The notes under the pieces: model-generated
What the model saw: only the letters and a program-made list of their open reading frames with translations
Database searches by the model: none
Told to the model about the DNA's origin: nothing
Assembly: GCF_040807025.1 (NCBI RefSeq)
Contig: NC_090942.1
Span: 61,832,911-61,896,910 of the forward strand
Length of the DNA: 64,000 nt
Source of the DNA: Struthio camelus
Lineage: Eukaryota; Chordata; Aves; Struthioniformes; Struthionidae
Direction: 5' to 3'
Translations under genes and position numbers: made by a program
Part shown: positions 1-11,860 of the stretch, piece by piece
Numbering within the stretch: the stretch's first letter is position 1
How the letters are laid out: each line of letters starts with the position of its first letter

Positions 1-630
1 CTTTAGCATTGTTATTACAGCTTCCGACAGAAGAAGTGGGGAAGGTCTCAAATGAGTCATTGTCTGTTACCAGTGTTCTTTGACATTTGCAGTAATTCAT
101 CAATACATGTTCCTCCTGTAACAGCTTTCACCTGGTACTGTCCAATTGATTGATAAATGTTGATTGAGTCAGTTCATTAACATTTGTCTTCGTTTCCAGC
201 TCTCACCTTCTTTTAAATGGAGAAACTATTAGACCAAGAAACTATGATCTTGGTTATACTCGGAAGGGCTTGCCCAAATAACAACGACACTGGCAAACTT
301 GATGGATGGAGATAGCTCTTGTACTGTTAAAGCGACTTTTCCCAGCAGGGGTAACACCGCTATCTCACGTGAAATAGCCTATAACGCTAAAAAGAATTTC
401 TGGTGGCATGAATATATATGTTAGAGGTTTGGTTAACATGTGGATTAATGATTTAATTTTTTCACTAGGCTATTTAACATAATGCAGCCAGTAAAACTCC
501 CTACTGTAAACAAAGCTGCAGAGAAATTAAACAACTATGGGAACAAAGGCATACTAATACGTGCAAACACCAGAATAGCCTACAAAGCGTGGAGCATAGT
601 CTCTTCACTTTGCTCCGCACTGCTAAGGAT

Positions 631-990
631 GGGCTGTGTCCAGTTTTGGGCACTTCAAGAAAGATGTGGCAGAATTGGAGAGGCTTTAGAAGAAGAAAAC
701 AAAAGATGATCAGAAGCATGTTCTATGAGAAAAGATTGAGCAATTCAGCCCTTTTAGACAAAAAAAAAAAAAAAAGGAAAATGAGGGAGTACTGAAGAGT
801 AAAGAAGGGGGGAACAATAAACAATCTTCAAATATGTGAAAGGTAGAAAACTACTTTTCTCACTGTCCAAAGGGTGAAGCCTTATAGGCAGAAAAGCAAG
901 AAGTCAGTGAAAAGGAGAGCATAATGGCATTGGAGAGACTAGAGTCTTCATCACTGCAAGCCTCTATGCATATGTGGGGCAAACAGTTTT
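631..990 (+). mobile_element. Old, decayed CR1-like LINE fragment
   Basis: A diverged copy of the CR1 3' region. In order it shows TGTCCAGTTTTGGGCACTTC at about 635, AAGATGTGGCAGAATTGGAG, a weakly matching stretch, CTATGAGAAAAGATTGAGCA near 723, TTCAAATATGTGAAAGG near 826, ACTTTTCTCACTGTCC near 851 and CAAGAAGTCAGTG near 896. This matches the usual CR1 order from memory. A 16-A run (760-775) interrupts it. The boundaries are approximate and the 3' end is unclear. It is much older than the copy at 47.2 kb. The open frames of 68-75 codons here are chance frames within it. Confidence 0.75.
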
Positions 991-1424
991 TAAGACACAA
1001 GTATAGCTGATGCAACCTTTGGGGAGGGCAGGGAGTGGAGACCTGCACGGATCTTCCCAAACCTTGACTTCTATGAAGGGCTCTCACAGGTCAGGAGCAG
1101 AATGTGGCCGTCCTGCTTCCCCTCATCTTTCTCGTACCTTGTAGACCATGCCCCTTCTTCCGCTAGAGTCAAATAATTTATCTGCCAATTCGAACAACCA
1201 AAAGATCTGACATTTTCGGAGCTAGGACTGCTTGCTAGGCTAGACGCGTCCTGGGCACGTTGAATTCACTGGTACAGGAAGAACCTATTGAAGCGCTCGC
1301 TGCAGCGCAGCTTCGCTGCCAGAGAGGGCTGCCCACATCGGGGCTCCGGCTGCGTCGGTTTTGCCGCACCCTTTGCACGCAGCCGAGGTTTCTTTTTCCC
1401 CCCCCCCCCTCTTTAATTTATTTC

Positions 1425-1700
1425 TATGTTTTTCGGACACGACTCCGTCGCCGCCCCGGCCCGCCCCCGGGGCGCCCCGACGGCTGCGGGGAGGCTGCCC
1501 AGCGCCGCCCGGGCTCGGCCTGCCCCCCGGCGGCGGCCGGCGGCAGCGGCGGCGGGGGAGAGCGCGCTGCGCCTGCACTGCCTGCAGGAGCCGCCCCGGG
1601 CAAGCAAAGCGAGCCCCCGGCACCGGCTCGCCCCGTCCCACCGACCCTACCCCGGCACCCTTCCCTCAACACGCCCCCAGAAGATGGCTGAAGTGGCATC
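1425..1700. promoter_or_regulatory. Isolated CpG island, gene unknown
   Basis: About 270 bp of very GC- and CpG-rich sequence flanked by ordinary DNA, 23 kb upstream of NUAK1. It ends at AAGATGGCTGAAG (about 1680), which resembles a YY1 site or a start codon in promoter context. Frames on both strands are open across it, as expected from composition, and none encodes a recognised domain. It may be the promoter of an unannotated non-coding transcript, a distal NUAK1 regulatory element or the 5' end of a neighbouring gene. The direction cannot be decided from sequence. Confidence 0.6.
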
Positions 1701-3805
1701 TTCTTCTTGTAAAGCGCAGCGCCTCTTGAAAGCGCCTGCTTTCCCGGATCTTTTTCTGCTCGCTCTCAAGGACACAGGAAGTTTACTCACGTTATCTGAG
1801 TCTCACAACGACATCATTTGCCAAATTTAATATTCTTCTTATGTTATACCGTTCCCCTAAAAAAAAAAAAATCCTGTCCTTATTTCTCATCGCAGCATTA
1901 CCCAGTGCTAGGCTAATTATAGAAGCAACTGCTACTTGTTCTGCCAAATGTAGTCATTTTGCTAATAACTGGTCCCTGACCCATTTGTTGTGTCGTGAAG
2001 TGCTTAGTTTATAAATTGTTTGGGCAGGGGGAAGTCACGGTTGCTCTGCTCTTGTTTTTAATATCATCCGTATACAGTATTTAGCAGTGTGGGATGCTAT
2101 TCCCTGGTGCGCCTCAAAGTGCTCCTAGGCTGCTGTTACCCGGCCCTTCTGGCATGCATTTTAGTTGTCATCGTTCTCGGCCAGCCAGGAGCAGATACTC
2201 AGGGATATGAGCGATGGGGAGTCAGGATATTTACACATAGGTCTTTATCGACACTTATTTGCCAATCCTGGCATGAGATGGCCAAAGAACACGCAAAATG
2301 ATTCCTCTTCCCAAGCATCCCTTTGGTCTAACACTGACCACGGATACTCGAAGAGTAATTCTGCCTCAGACACCAAAGCAAAAAGTGTATTTTCCGCTTG
2401 CTCACACGGCAAACCCTCTCTAAGGTTTGCTCTCTAGAATCTCTTAGTATAAAATGTTTTGCAAGCTCCCAGTGTCATATATCTTCACAGGGGTCAAAGC
2501 CTGCCCACACTTGAGAAGGAGAAATCAGAAGTCTGTTTATAGGAACAGGGTTCGATGATTCCTGTATTTATAAGGCAGATACTGACACCTAGAGCTATTC
2601 AGAATCAGTAAAAGATGTATAGTGCAGTGTGGCAGTTGTAGCCTGCTAGACCTAAGAGAGAGGTCCCTGAACTCTGCTCTTTCTTGGTATTGGAGCATGT
2701 GGAGCAGGTGTTCCTTTGGTGGAGACGTTTATACGAATATTACATTTCAGAATCCTTCCCAAGGGGATGCTATCTAGATGCTCAGCTTAGTGTTGGGGAA
2801 CAAATCTTTTCTCAAGAGATTCTAATTTCACCATGAAATAAGCTAGAAATAAAAAATCAGAATTAAAAGCCAAAGAAACATTTTCTCACTTTGCTACCTA
2901 TCCCATTCGGGAAAATTAGCTTAGGTTAAATATTTATTACCCAGTTACCTCCTGTGCCCCACCCTGGTGTCCATCCACAATTCCAGAGGAAGAAGCTGGT
3001 TCAAATAAGGCCGGCTTTGTTCCACTCAGAAAGATTTTCCCTTGGCACTCTCTATACGTAAATATGTCAAATTCCTGTGGATAATCCTTTCCTGTCAATA
3101 CTGCTTAGGTTGGGGCTGGGATGGAGTCCTGAAGTTATGAGTAAGGATGGAAAACACAGCAAGCAGAGAAAGAATCAGGATTACCTTGAAACTCTCTTTC
3201 AACCATCTTTATAGGGCTCTGAATGAAGTTCTGATAATGATTCCCCACCCCTTTTTCCCTCTTGACTGAGCTGCCCCATAAGTATATATTTGTCAGGCGG
3301 ATGCAGAATATGGTGTTTTAATATTATTTGTTTTACAGCAATAATTTGAAGCCACAAGCAAATTTGGGCTTCCTATGTTAGGCAGTGTACAGCCACACAT
3401 TTAGAGAGAGCGCTGCAAGAGACATTATCTGAACTGATTAGTTGACAGACTTGCTGGTAGCAGGTAAGAAGGAAATATTCAAGAAAGGAGAAAGGTAATT
3501 TCTTCCCAGAATATGTTTTGGCTATTTCAGGCTTTGGCTAAAAAAGCCTTCTGCTGCCTTGGAAACTCAAAATTCTCTGCAAAAGGGAATGTGACCCAAC
3601 CTGCAAGGAGGTCTGCTTGGGAGCCAGAGCCCCAGGAAGCCCAAGAGGCTCCACCAGAGCTGGAATCTGGGAAGCCTCGTTTGGGCTCTCTCTGCAGCGT
3701 GCTTGAAGTCTGTAAATGGAAAACAGTGAGGTTTTAAAACAAAACTTCTGACCTACTCCTTTATAATTCCTACATGCAGACGGGAAACTTAAAAGTTATG
3801 GAGAG

Positions 3806-3858
3806 ACAAAGGTCCTGATCCAGATCCCACTGAAATCAATAGCTACACTCCCATTTCC
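3806..3858. repeat. Fragment of CATTGAAGTCAATGG-type repeat
   Basis: AAGGTCCTGATCCAGATCCC followed by ACTGAAATCAATAGC resembles one arm of the palindromic element noted at 20.8 kb. Short and diverged. Confidence 0.4.
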
Positions 3859-6800
3859 TTTCCTGGTACAAAGTCAAGGCCAAAGCACTTTGTCCAAAGC
3901 CACACAGAAAGTGCGTAATATACCCAGGAATAATTTCCAGTACCTAAAGTTCCAAAAATCCTGTCCTCTCCTATGAGTCCATAAGAGCTGTTTACCAGAA
4001 TATCTAATAGCTAGCAGATTTTCCCATTCGTTTTGTTTCTGAAGTCCCCTTCTCAGGGTCTAGACGCAGCAACACAAGAACATTGTCAAAGCGGGGAGTA
4101 CAGGCTAGAGGACAAATATAGTATATAGTCTTTGGGAAGCAAACTGGGCCTCAGGACATATTTACTAGGTATTTCTGCTCAAATGATTGCAAGTGTCAAC
4201 AATATAGATAGCCCAATGCTTATCATTAGGTTCCAGAATAAACACCTGACTGAGGTTCAGCCTTCTCGATGCAATTGCTTCCAGCTGTCTGGAGGCCACA
4301 CTACGCTGGTGCACATGTAGCTGATGCTTTCATAGATCCCATCATGACCTGCAGAACTGGAAACAAAAGGGACATTGAGGGATCTGAATGCAGTGCCCTG
4401 TGTGAATGAAGCTATTGTTATTCCTACACCATGTGTGTAACACTATTGCCCAGAGGCTCAACCTCTATTACAGCAGGCACTGGAGGAGACTTGCTTAGGC
4501 ACCTGTCTGCTGGCATGCTCTGGGCACCAAGCAGCTCTCCCAAGGGCATATCTGGTAGGGTAAGCGTGGACTCCAGGCACCCCATTTTGATCACTTTTGT
4601 CTCATTCCCATACAGTTTCTAACAGCATATATTCAGGTTTGAAGGTGGTAGTGTTCTTAACAATTTCATTAACTATTATACATACTTAGGATGGGTTCTA
4701 AGACAGAGGAGAAGATTCAGTTCTATCTAATGTGTTTAACATGTAAAAATAAGATAGGCAATAAGGAAGCAGCTTCTCCATTCAGGAAGGAGACATCTGT
4801 ATTTCTAAAAATAGCCCTATTAAGCTTTTGTGAACATGAGACTGATGGAAGGATAATTATCGCTTGCTAGAGTCTGAAACCTCAGAGATAATTAGCAGAG
4901 GTGATAATAACTTCTTAGACCAGTGAAAAATACCCCTGTACTTGAATGCGTTCAGTGATCAAAGTGCATTACAACATCCTAGAAGAATGTTAGGTCCTTC
5001 CTGTGACTGCAGGTTGGTGGCAGGATTGGAAGAAGCCCCCTACCTGCTCCCTAAGTTATTTCACTTTTAAAGCAGCAGCAGCTGTAGAGGCAGCAGGACG
5101 ACTCCTCATGGTCTCCTTTGCATCTGAGGCACTGCTAAACCAGGGGCAGGACATCTTAAAGTTTTCAAAGTGCCACGCATTGACACACACGCACTTTTGG
5201 GTTATCCTGGAACAAAACAGGGTAATATAATGTAGCTGTGGGGCTCGCGACATTTGTCCCTTGTGCCATTGTTCCCTCCCTCACTGTATGCTCACGTAAT
5301 AGGAGAGGATCTCCCCAAAGCAGCTAATCAGCCAAAAAGAGCAGAGGGCTGGAGAAGAAGTGTGCTAAAGGGATGTGGCATACAGCAGAGAGAGCTCAGC
5401 CAGTCCAGGTGACTGGCGGCAGCCACTATAACCGTTATGGTTTTGTAATGTTAACTTTTAAGTGTTTCTGCACTCTCCCCTCCCTGCCTTCGGTGAAATC
5501 ACACCTTTTATGGGATATGAGCCAAGGCCCACGAACATCAATGGATCACTTCTGTTGATTTCCATAGTCATTGGATGGGTTACATGTGGGAATGGGATGG
5601 GGGGGGGGGTGAAGGATTTGGCTACAGAGCAAATTTTGCAAGGACCAAACAGAATGGATACCTCTGCTTTCCAGTCTCCGGCCTCATTACATATTTTCCA
5701 GTGTTTTGGGAGCTTTACCAGTTAGTAACTTCTTCCAGGGCAAAGAATCTTCTATTTCTTCTGTCCATTCTTTCAGTATGGTCAGGGAACACTTATAATG
5801 TAGTTGGCAATAGGTAGTGGAACTCCAGTATTATTTGTTAAATATAACCCTCAAAATAGCGTTTGGTTTAGGTCATGTAAGAGGCATCAAGAACTTTAAG
5901 CATTGCAACGATGTGCTTCAGAAGGGCTGGCAGCTCCGTAAGGTGAGACAGAAATCACATGTTTGAACTTTCTGGAATCAGTGTATTTTCACGAAAGTCT
6001 GCGGAGATCGCTGAGATTTCATTCATTTGTTCTTCCAGTTTCAGGAGGGGGGATCACTACTCTCATTTAACTTTGCTGCTGAAGTAGAAGCTGTGTGAAT
6101 AGTTTTGGAAGAGGAGTATGGGTCGCTGAATCTGGTCCTGCACCTTGCAGTGTGCGTACTGGCTGTCTACTGAACACAGCTGTGTAATGCAGCTCTTTGG
6201 CGTGTCAAGGTCTGTCCCCAACCCACTAACTGTTAGAAAAAACATTGCATTATCCTTTGTTCAGATCCTGATTTGTCTTTATTTCTATCCACAAAGCTTT
6301 TTGTTTTCCTTAAGGTTTGCTATTTCATATTTATGGTTTACCTCTAAAATGAACTCTGTAACAGAGCTGCTTTTTCAAATGGTTGCATGGAGCTAAATCC
6401 CTGTATAGGAAGGTATCTCAACTATAAAAAGAAGTACATCTATTAAAAAGAGTTTTCGGAACACTGTTTTCAATTTTTTCCATTTCTCCCATGTCACCCT
6501 AACAAAAAGTCATCCTGCTCCTGGAGAGCAACAAAATAAATCCAAGTTACAGCGTTCACTGTACAATCCAATTTCAGGACTAGGTGTGCTTGCTTGTGTT
6601 GGCAAAAGGGAAGCAAGCTGAGAAAAGCTGCACTGTAGCAAGTGAAGGTTAGTGTTTGCACTTTTGTCTAAAGTAGTAGAAGCTGCCCCGGTGGTTTAAC
6701 ACAACACTGATTTCAGTGTTCCCTGGACCAGTGTTGCCTCCCTGTGAGGCAAATTTATCTCAGGATTATGGCCACGGCTAGCTGTCTGCACTTGATTCAT

Positions 6801-9800
6801 GCAAAAAGGACTCAAAAAAGCACCAAGCAAATGCCTGTTGCCACGTTCTTTAGTGAATCCAGGCAAATTTAGTGCCAGGGTCGGCAAAAGGGAAGGGAGT
6901 TTCGAAAGGTGTAGCTACACTATATTTTGAGCGTGAGTGCAAGCTCATGTCTGAGTCCAAACTGCCCTCATGTCTAAACTATTTGGAAACAAGCCCATAG
7001 TCAAGGGTGGTTTTAGTATGCATTTGGGCAGAGGAGCCTGCGCTCCCTCTTTCTTCTCCCCTCCCCGTCTGCATCCAGAAAGCAGAAGCAGCATTTGACT
7101 GCTGGTTTATACAGGCAAAGAGGGCCTGGGGGCTCAGCTAACAGCTCTCTGTCCCACCAGCACGGTCAAAACTTGCAGACCCATGCAATGTGCTTATGTC
7201 CCTCTGAAGTTTGCACTAAGTAAAGATAAACACACCCCAAAGAGCTCTGTTAAAACCGCAGGGATGGCCTTGACCCAGGGACCTGATTTGAAAGAGGAGT
7301 TCTCCACTGCAAATGAAAAAATTCAAGTCAATAGGTGATTTATTAGTCCCTCTTCAATGATGCTTTTGTTTTAGGAGGGCTTCAGTTACCCTCTGCTGCC
7401 TGGAATTTTTCATTTATGCTGGAGAAGTATTGCTCCTTGCCTTGAAAAATGACTCTCTGGGAGCAATAAATGCTGCAGGCCTCAGCCTGTGGCTTTGGGC
7501 ATGACAGCTCGCCACTGGCCACTTTGCCACAGGATCCTTGCCAGGCTCTCCTTGTTTGCTTTTTCTTGCTGTACGTTTTACACATATGTTTGTAATTCAC
7601 TTTTTTTTTTTTTTTTTAACGTTGTCATGTTCCGTCTCCCTCTGTTCCAGCCTGTTAGCTACGTGCTTCCCCCTATTTAGGTCATGGGCATTCCTGATTA
7701 ATGTACCCGCTGAAAAGGTTTTTTTCTGCAGGAAAGCCCCTTTTTCCCACATTGTTCCCAGTCAAGTAAGGTTTGGCAAGTCCTTGTAGTTAAGGAAAAT
7801 TTCCTTTGGAGAAAAATCCTAAGTGCAGCAAAGGACTCAGGACCACCAATTAACCTCTTTTTCAATAACAGTGGCAACATTGAGAGTGTGGCTGAAATAT
7901 TTTTGTACATTTTGATCTTAGTCCTAATATGAACAATTCTGATATATTTATCAGAATTGGCTGTACTTCTGAGTCTACTTTTCCTTAAGGAAAAGGGTTG
8001 GGTACTTTGGCAGATCTCTATGCAGATTCTACCAGTAAGTTTATTCTAAACAAATTTTTTTCTTTAATATCAATCCTCTCTACTTTGTATTAACTTATGG
8101 TTAATTAACTGTTTATTAACTGTAGGGTCTGTCTCTTCTTTTCCTACCTTCTCCTGCTCCTTTCAGTTGAAATATTTGTTACAGACAAATATTTTATTTC
8201 AAATCAGTTCAACTCAATTTACACTTTTCAAGGACAAAAATAAACCTGTTTAAAGCGGGCTTGTTACCTACCAAAGAACTCTTGCATACCTGCAAACAAG
8301 AAGAAAATGCACTTTCTTATAGTGATCTAAAGATGCTAAAAGTCTAAATTCAAGTAAGTAATTGTGGGGGAGACCTTCCCAGAGCATTCGGGTACAGCAG
8401 GATGTAGAGCCTCAGCTTCAGCAGTGCATATTCCTTCTTGTGCTGCCTCTGCTCTCCTGCAGAGAGGGCAAAAGAAGCCTGCAGGATCCTTAGGATGAGA
8501 TGTGACGTTAAAGCCCTTAATTCTGTACCTTGGGCTTGTTGAGACATTAGAGTCCTTTCCCATCACTCTGGCAGTGTAAATGTACTTTAAAGTCAAAACG
8601 CTCCCGCAGTCGGTCAAGATCTCACATTACTTAAGATCTTGTGGAGAGCAGGCCTGGGAGTGCCCATCTCTAGGCTAAAAACCATGTTGATTAACTGCCT
8701 CTTAGCCTTCTCCAATGGGAACAGAATTGCCCATTTGCTGCCTTAAGCACTGCTTAGGGAGGCTGGGTGCTGTTGACTGGGTTTTCTGTGGCAGAAGAGG
8801 AGATCATATGTAGAATTCACACTCCCTTTGCTAAAGCATGCACAGCTCTCCGAAGAAGAGCACTGATCACTTTTTATAAATATAGCACAATTACAAACAT
8901 GTACAGATCTCCCCAAATACAGGGATGGATTGCAATTATCTGGCTAGTTGGTTTGCCTGCACAGACTTGGACAGATCACCGGCACTCTGTTTGATAATAT
9001 CTTCAGACAGTGCCAAAATGCTCCTTGTATTTCCTTATACCCTTACATACGATAATGGGAGTGTGCCTGGGGATTCTTCTATAGCTTCCAATGCAGCTAC
9101 TGTAATAGCAATAGGCAGCACTTACTCAGTCCTGGGGGAGTAACAGCGTGTCTTGCTTCATGCAAGGTTTAGAATTCAGCTTTGTGCTGGGATTTGTTCA
9201 AAAGCAGCAAGGAAAAGCAAGGTTGCCAAACCTCACTGCAAGTCTGATGGGATTCAGTCCCAGATCCCCTGAGCAGCCTTGATAATCCCATTCTCGGCTC
9301 CATGTCTTGCTATTTGCATAGCGTGCAACCTCCCGTGCTGCAGCTTGGCGAGCACCGGTCCCTCAGAAGCAACTTGTCTTTGGCTGTCTTAAAGAGCTGC
9401 AATTTAGTAAATGTACCCAAAGAACAGACATAGGAAACACATGAGAGTAAAGAAGGAAATCAAGAGAAAATCGGATAAGGACACTCCTCCTCCTCGTTGC
9501 CTTGAAAGGAGTGAGTTAGGTTTAGAGAGCAGAAGCAGCAGCCACCAAAGAAATATGTCAGGCTACCAGCGTGAGGCTATTTAGACAGTGATAATATGAA
9601 TGACGATCAGGCCTGCAAAGTTTTAGAGAGGTAGATTTAAATTCCTTTGGTCAAGGGTGTTGCTCCAGGTGGCCTCTGAAGTAGCGGAGCAGAACTGTGC
9701 CACTGTAATCCTGGTTTCTCCGCTAGGTCTCACTGATCATAAACTTCTCGTTAGTGCCCTTTAACATGAGGCAGAAAAGTCTGCAAACCAACACCTGTTG

Positions 9801-10000
9801 CATCTATTTTTATAAGGCAAAGGACTGATTGGTTCCACAGACGATTCAAGACTAAAATATATTCAGCAGCCACAAAGGTTTTCTGTTAGCTTTATGTTTC
9901 TTTCCCCTTCAAAACTTGGGGCTGTATAGCCTATAGGTGCTGCCTGCCACTGTTCTAGTTTTACATAAATCTCTCTTTGTTTTGCTTCTTTAAACTTGCT

Positions 10001-10108
10001 GCCAGATCCTGCTCTCACTTATGCCTGTGTAAATCCAAAATAACTCCTTGGAGGCTAATAAAGCTATTCCAGATTCTCTCTGGGGTAACTGAGAAGAAAA
10101 GCTGGCCC
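10001..10108. repeat. Palindromic MITE-like remnant (second type)
   Basis: Starts GCCAGATCCTGCTCTCACTT and ends GGGGTAACTGAGAAGAAAAG then CTGGCCC, which are imperfect reverse complements. The inner GTGTAAATCC and ATAACTCC match a palindromic non-autonomous element I recall as abundant in sauropsid genomes. No family name is assigned. Confidence 0.6.
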
Positions 10109-11775
10109 TTGTCAGTTCAGATTTACCCTTGGTGCAACTTAACCGAGGCTGAAAGAGCTGCAATATGGGTGTTTGGCCTCACCGCCTTGTGACCCTAAAA
10201 GTTTCCTTCAGGTTGTACGCAGTCCGAGTGGTGTCAGTCGTACAGCCAAATGCAGTGAACGCAGCGGGTCACCTACCTCTCATAAAACTGAGGAGCTAAA
10301 CTGGGTCAGTGGAGTCATGACAGTCCACGCTGGCTAAAGAGTGGCCCAAGTTACTTATGCAGAAGAAGAAAAACATGTGCAAACGCCTCCTTCCAGATCT
10401 GTAAGTGGAAGTGACAAAGCAGAGCGGGTTCCTCGCTTAGGTCTCTCATCTGAATTCCTCGATAACAACCCCTGACAGACAAAGCCTCTTCCTGGGCAGC
10501 TGTGGATTTAATTTTGGTCTTTGTCCAGCCCGCGCAGCTCAGCTCTCGAAAGCCGGGGGCTTTCTATACCCTAGGAGCGGGATGCAGTGAAGCGTGAGGA
10601 GCAGGCGGGATGCCAGGTGGCCCTGAATGAGCTAGCAAGCAGCCCCCACTGCCTCCGGCTCCCTCCCCTGCCCTCTTGCTCTGCCCTGGGCCCGTGGCAC
10701 GGAGCGGCACAATGAATCAGGATTAGCCCCGGCACAGCTGCACCGGGTCAGGCCCTGCAACTTTTGTACGGGCGTCTTTAATTTAGGCTCCTTGGGGACT
10801 CATTTTTCAATCGACAAGAGGGCTAATGCCGGAGCTATCGGGGGAAATGACATCAGTCAGCGAGAGGACAGGCATTTAAGGAAGGTGGCTTGTACTTTAA
10901 CCTTTTCTACCGCACCCTCGGCATGATGCTTAGGTAGCCTTTTCTGCCTTCCTCTCTTTTTAGTACCCTATTTAAAGTCAATAGCTCAAATCAGTCTACC
11001 TTTTTTGTGGCTGATTTTCAGCAAGCAGAAATGGCTCCTTAAGGAAACAGAAATGCACTTTTGATGGAATTCAGTGAAAGTCCAGCGAGGCGAAGCGCGA
11101 TAATGAAAGAGGCAGAGAGAGAAATGTGTTTGCTTTTGCTACCTGCATTGCATGTATAGATAAGAGTATCTTCATTCTGGTCTGCTCTCTCAACCACCAA
11201 ATCTTATGCCCTTTTGTTTGGCTCTGATGCTCCACTATGCTGCCTGCTATTTGCACACTACTATGTTGTTAAGCCATTTCGTGATTTTCTACCTAGTTAC
11301 ATTGACATGGCCTATGTTATTAACTGCAAGCTGTTTCTCCAGGGAAAGTTAGGTTGCGCAGCCAACCCCCAAGGAAGAGAAGGGCTGCCCTGTGCACATG
11401 GAGCGTGACCCCTCTGTCTCCAATTTTTGGACAATTAACGAGCAGCGTTAATGAACTATGGAGGATGCAGCCTTCCCTGCTGGCGTGGCTGTGGCTCTGA
11501 TGGCTTGCAGCTGCAGGGAGTAGGGAACAGAGCAATCCCCAGCACCAGGAATGGGATACGTACTAGGGGAAAGTATCCGCTCCAAGGAGAAGGGATTGGA
11601 TCGGGCACCCAAGGCCTGCTGGCCTTCTCATTGAGACTCAGTGAACTTGAAGTAAATGTATAACAATCAGAGGGGATTTACCTGCAGAAAAACTAGAGAA
11701 AAGCAAGAGAGGAAACAGGCTCTGAGCGTTGTTATCTAGCATCTGTGCTGAAAAGAAAAGAAAAGAAAAATTCCC

Positions 11776-11860
11776 TGTGACTTACACTAGTATAAATGAG
11801 TATCATTTCTATCAAAATGGAGTTACACTGGCATAAACACAATGAAAAATGAGGTCTCAT
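11776..11860. repeat. GTTACACTGG-type repeat remnant
   Basis: CTTACACTAGTATAAATGAG and GGAGTTACACTGGCATAAAC face each other around a short centre, resembling the element type at 10.0 kb. A (GAAAA)4 run (11750-11770) is directly adjacent on the left. Confidence 0.45.

Noticed and set aside
760..775. A16 run considered as the tail of a processed retrocopy
   Set aside because: CR1-like blocks continue on both sides of it, so it is an internal expansion in an old CR1 fragment, not a terminal poly-A tail.
1260..1830. Overlapping frames of 118-143 codons in the orphan CpG island
   Set aside because: Several frames on both strands are open at once, as GC-rich DNA produces. None has a recognisable protein feature.
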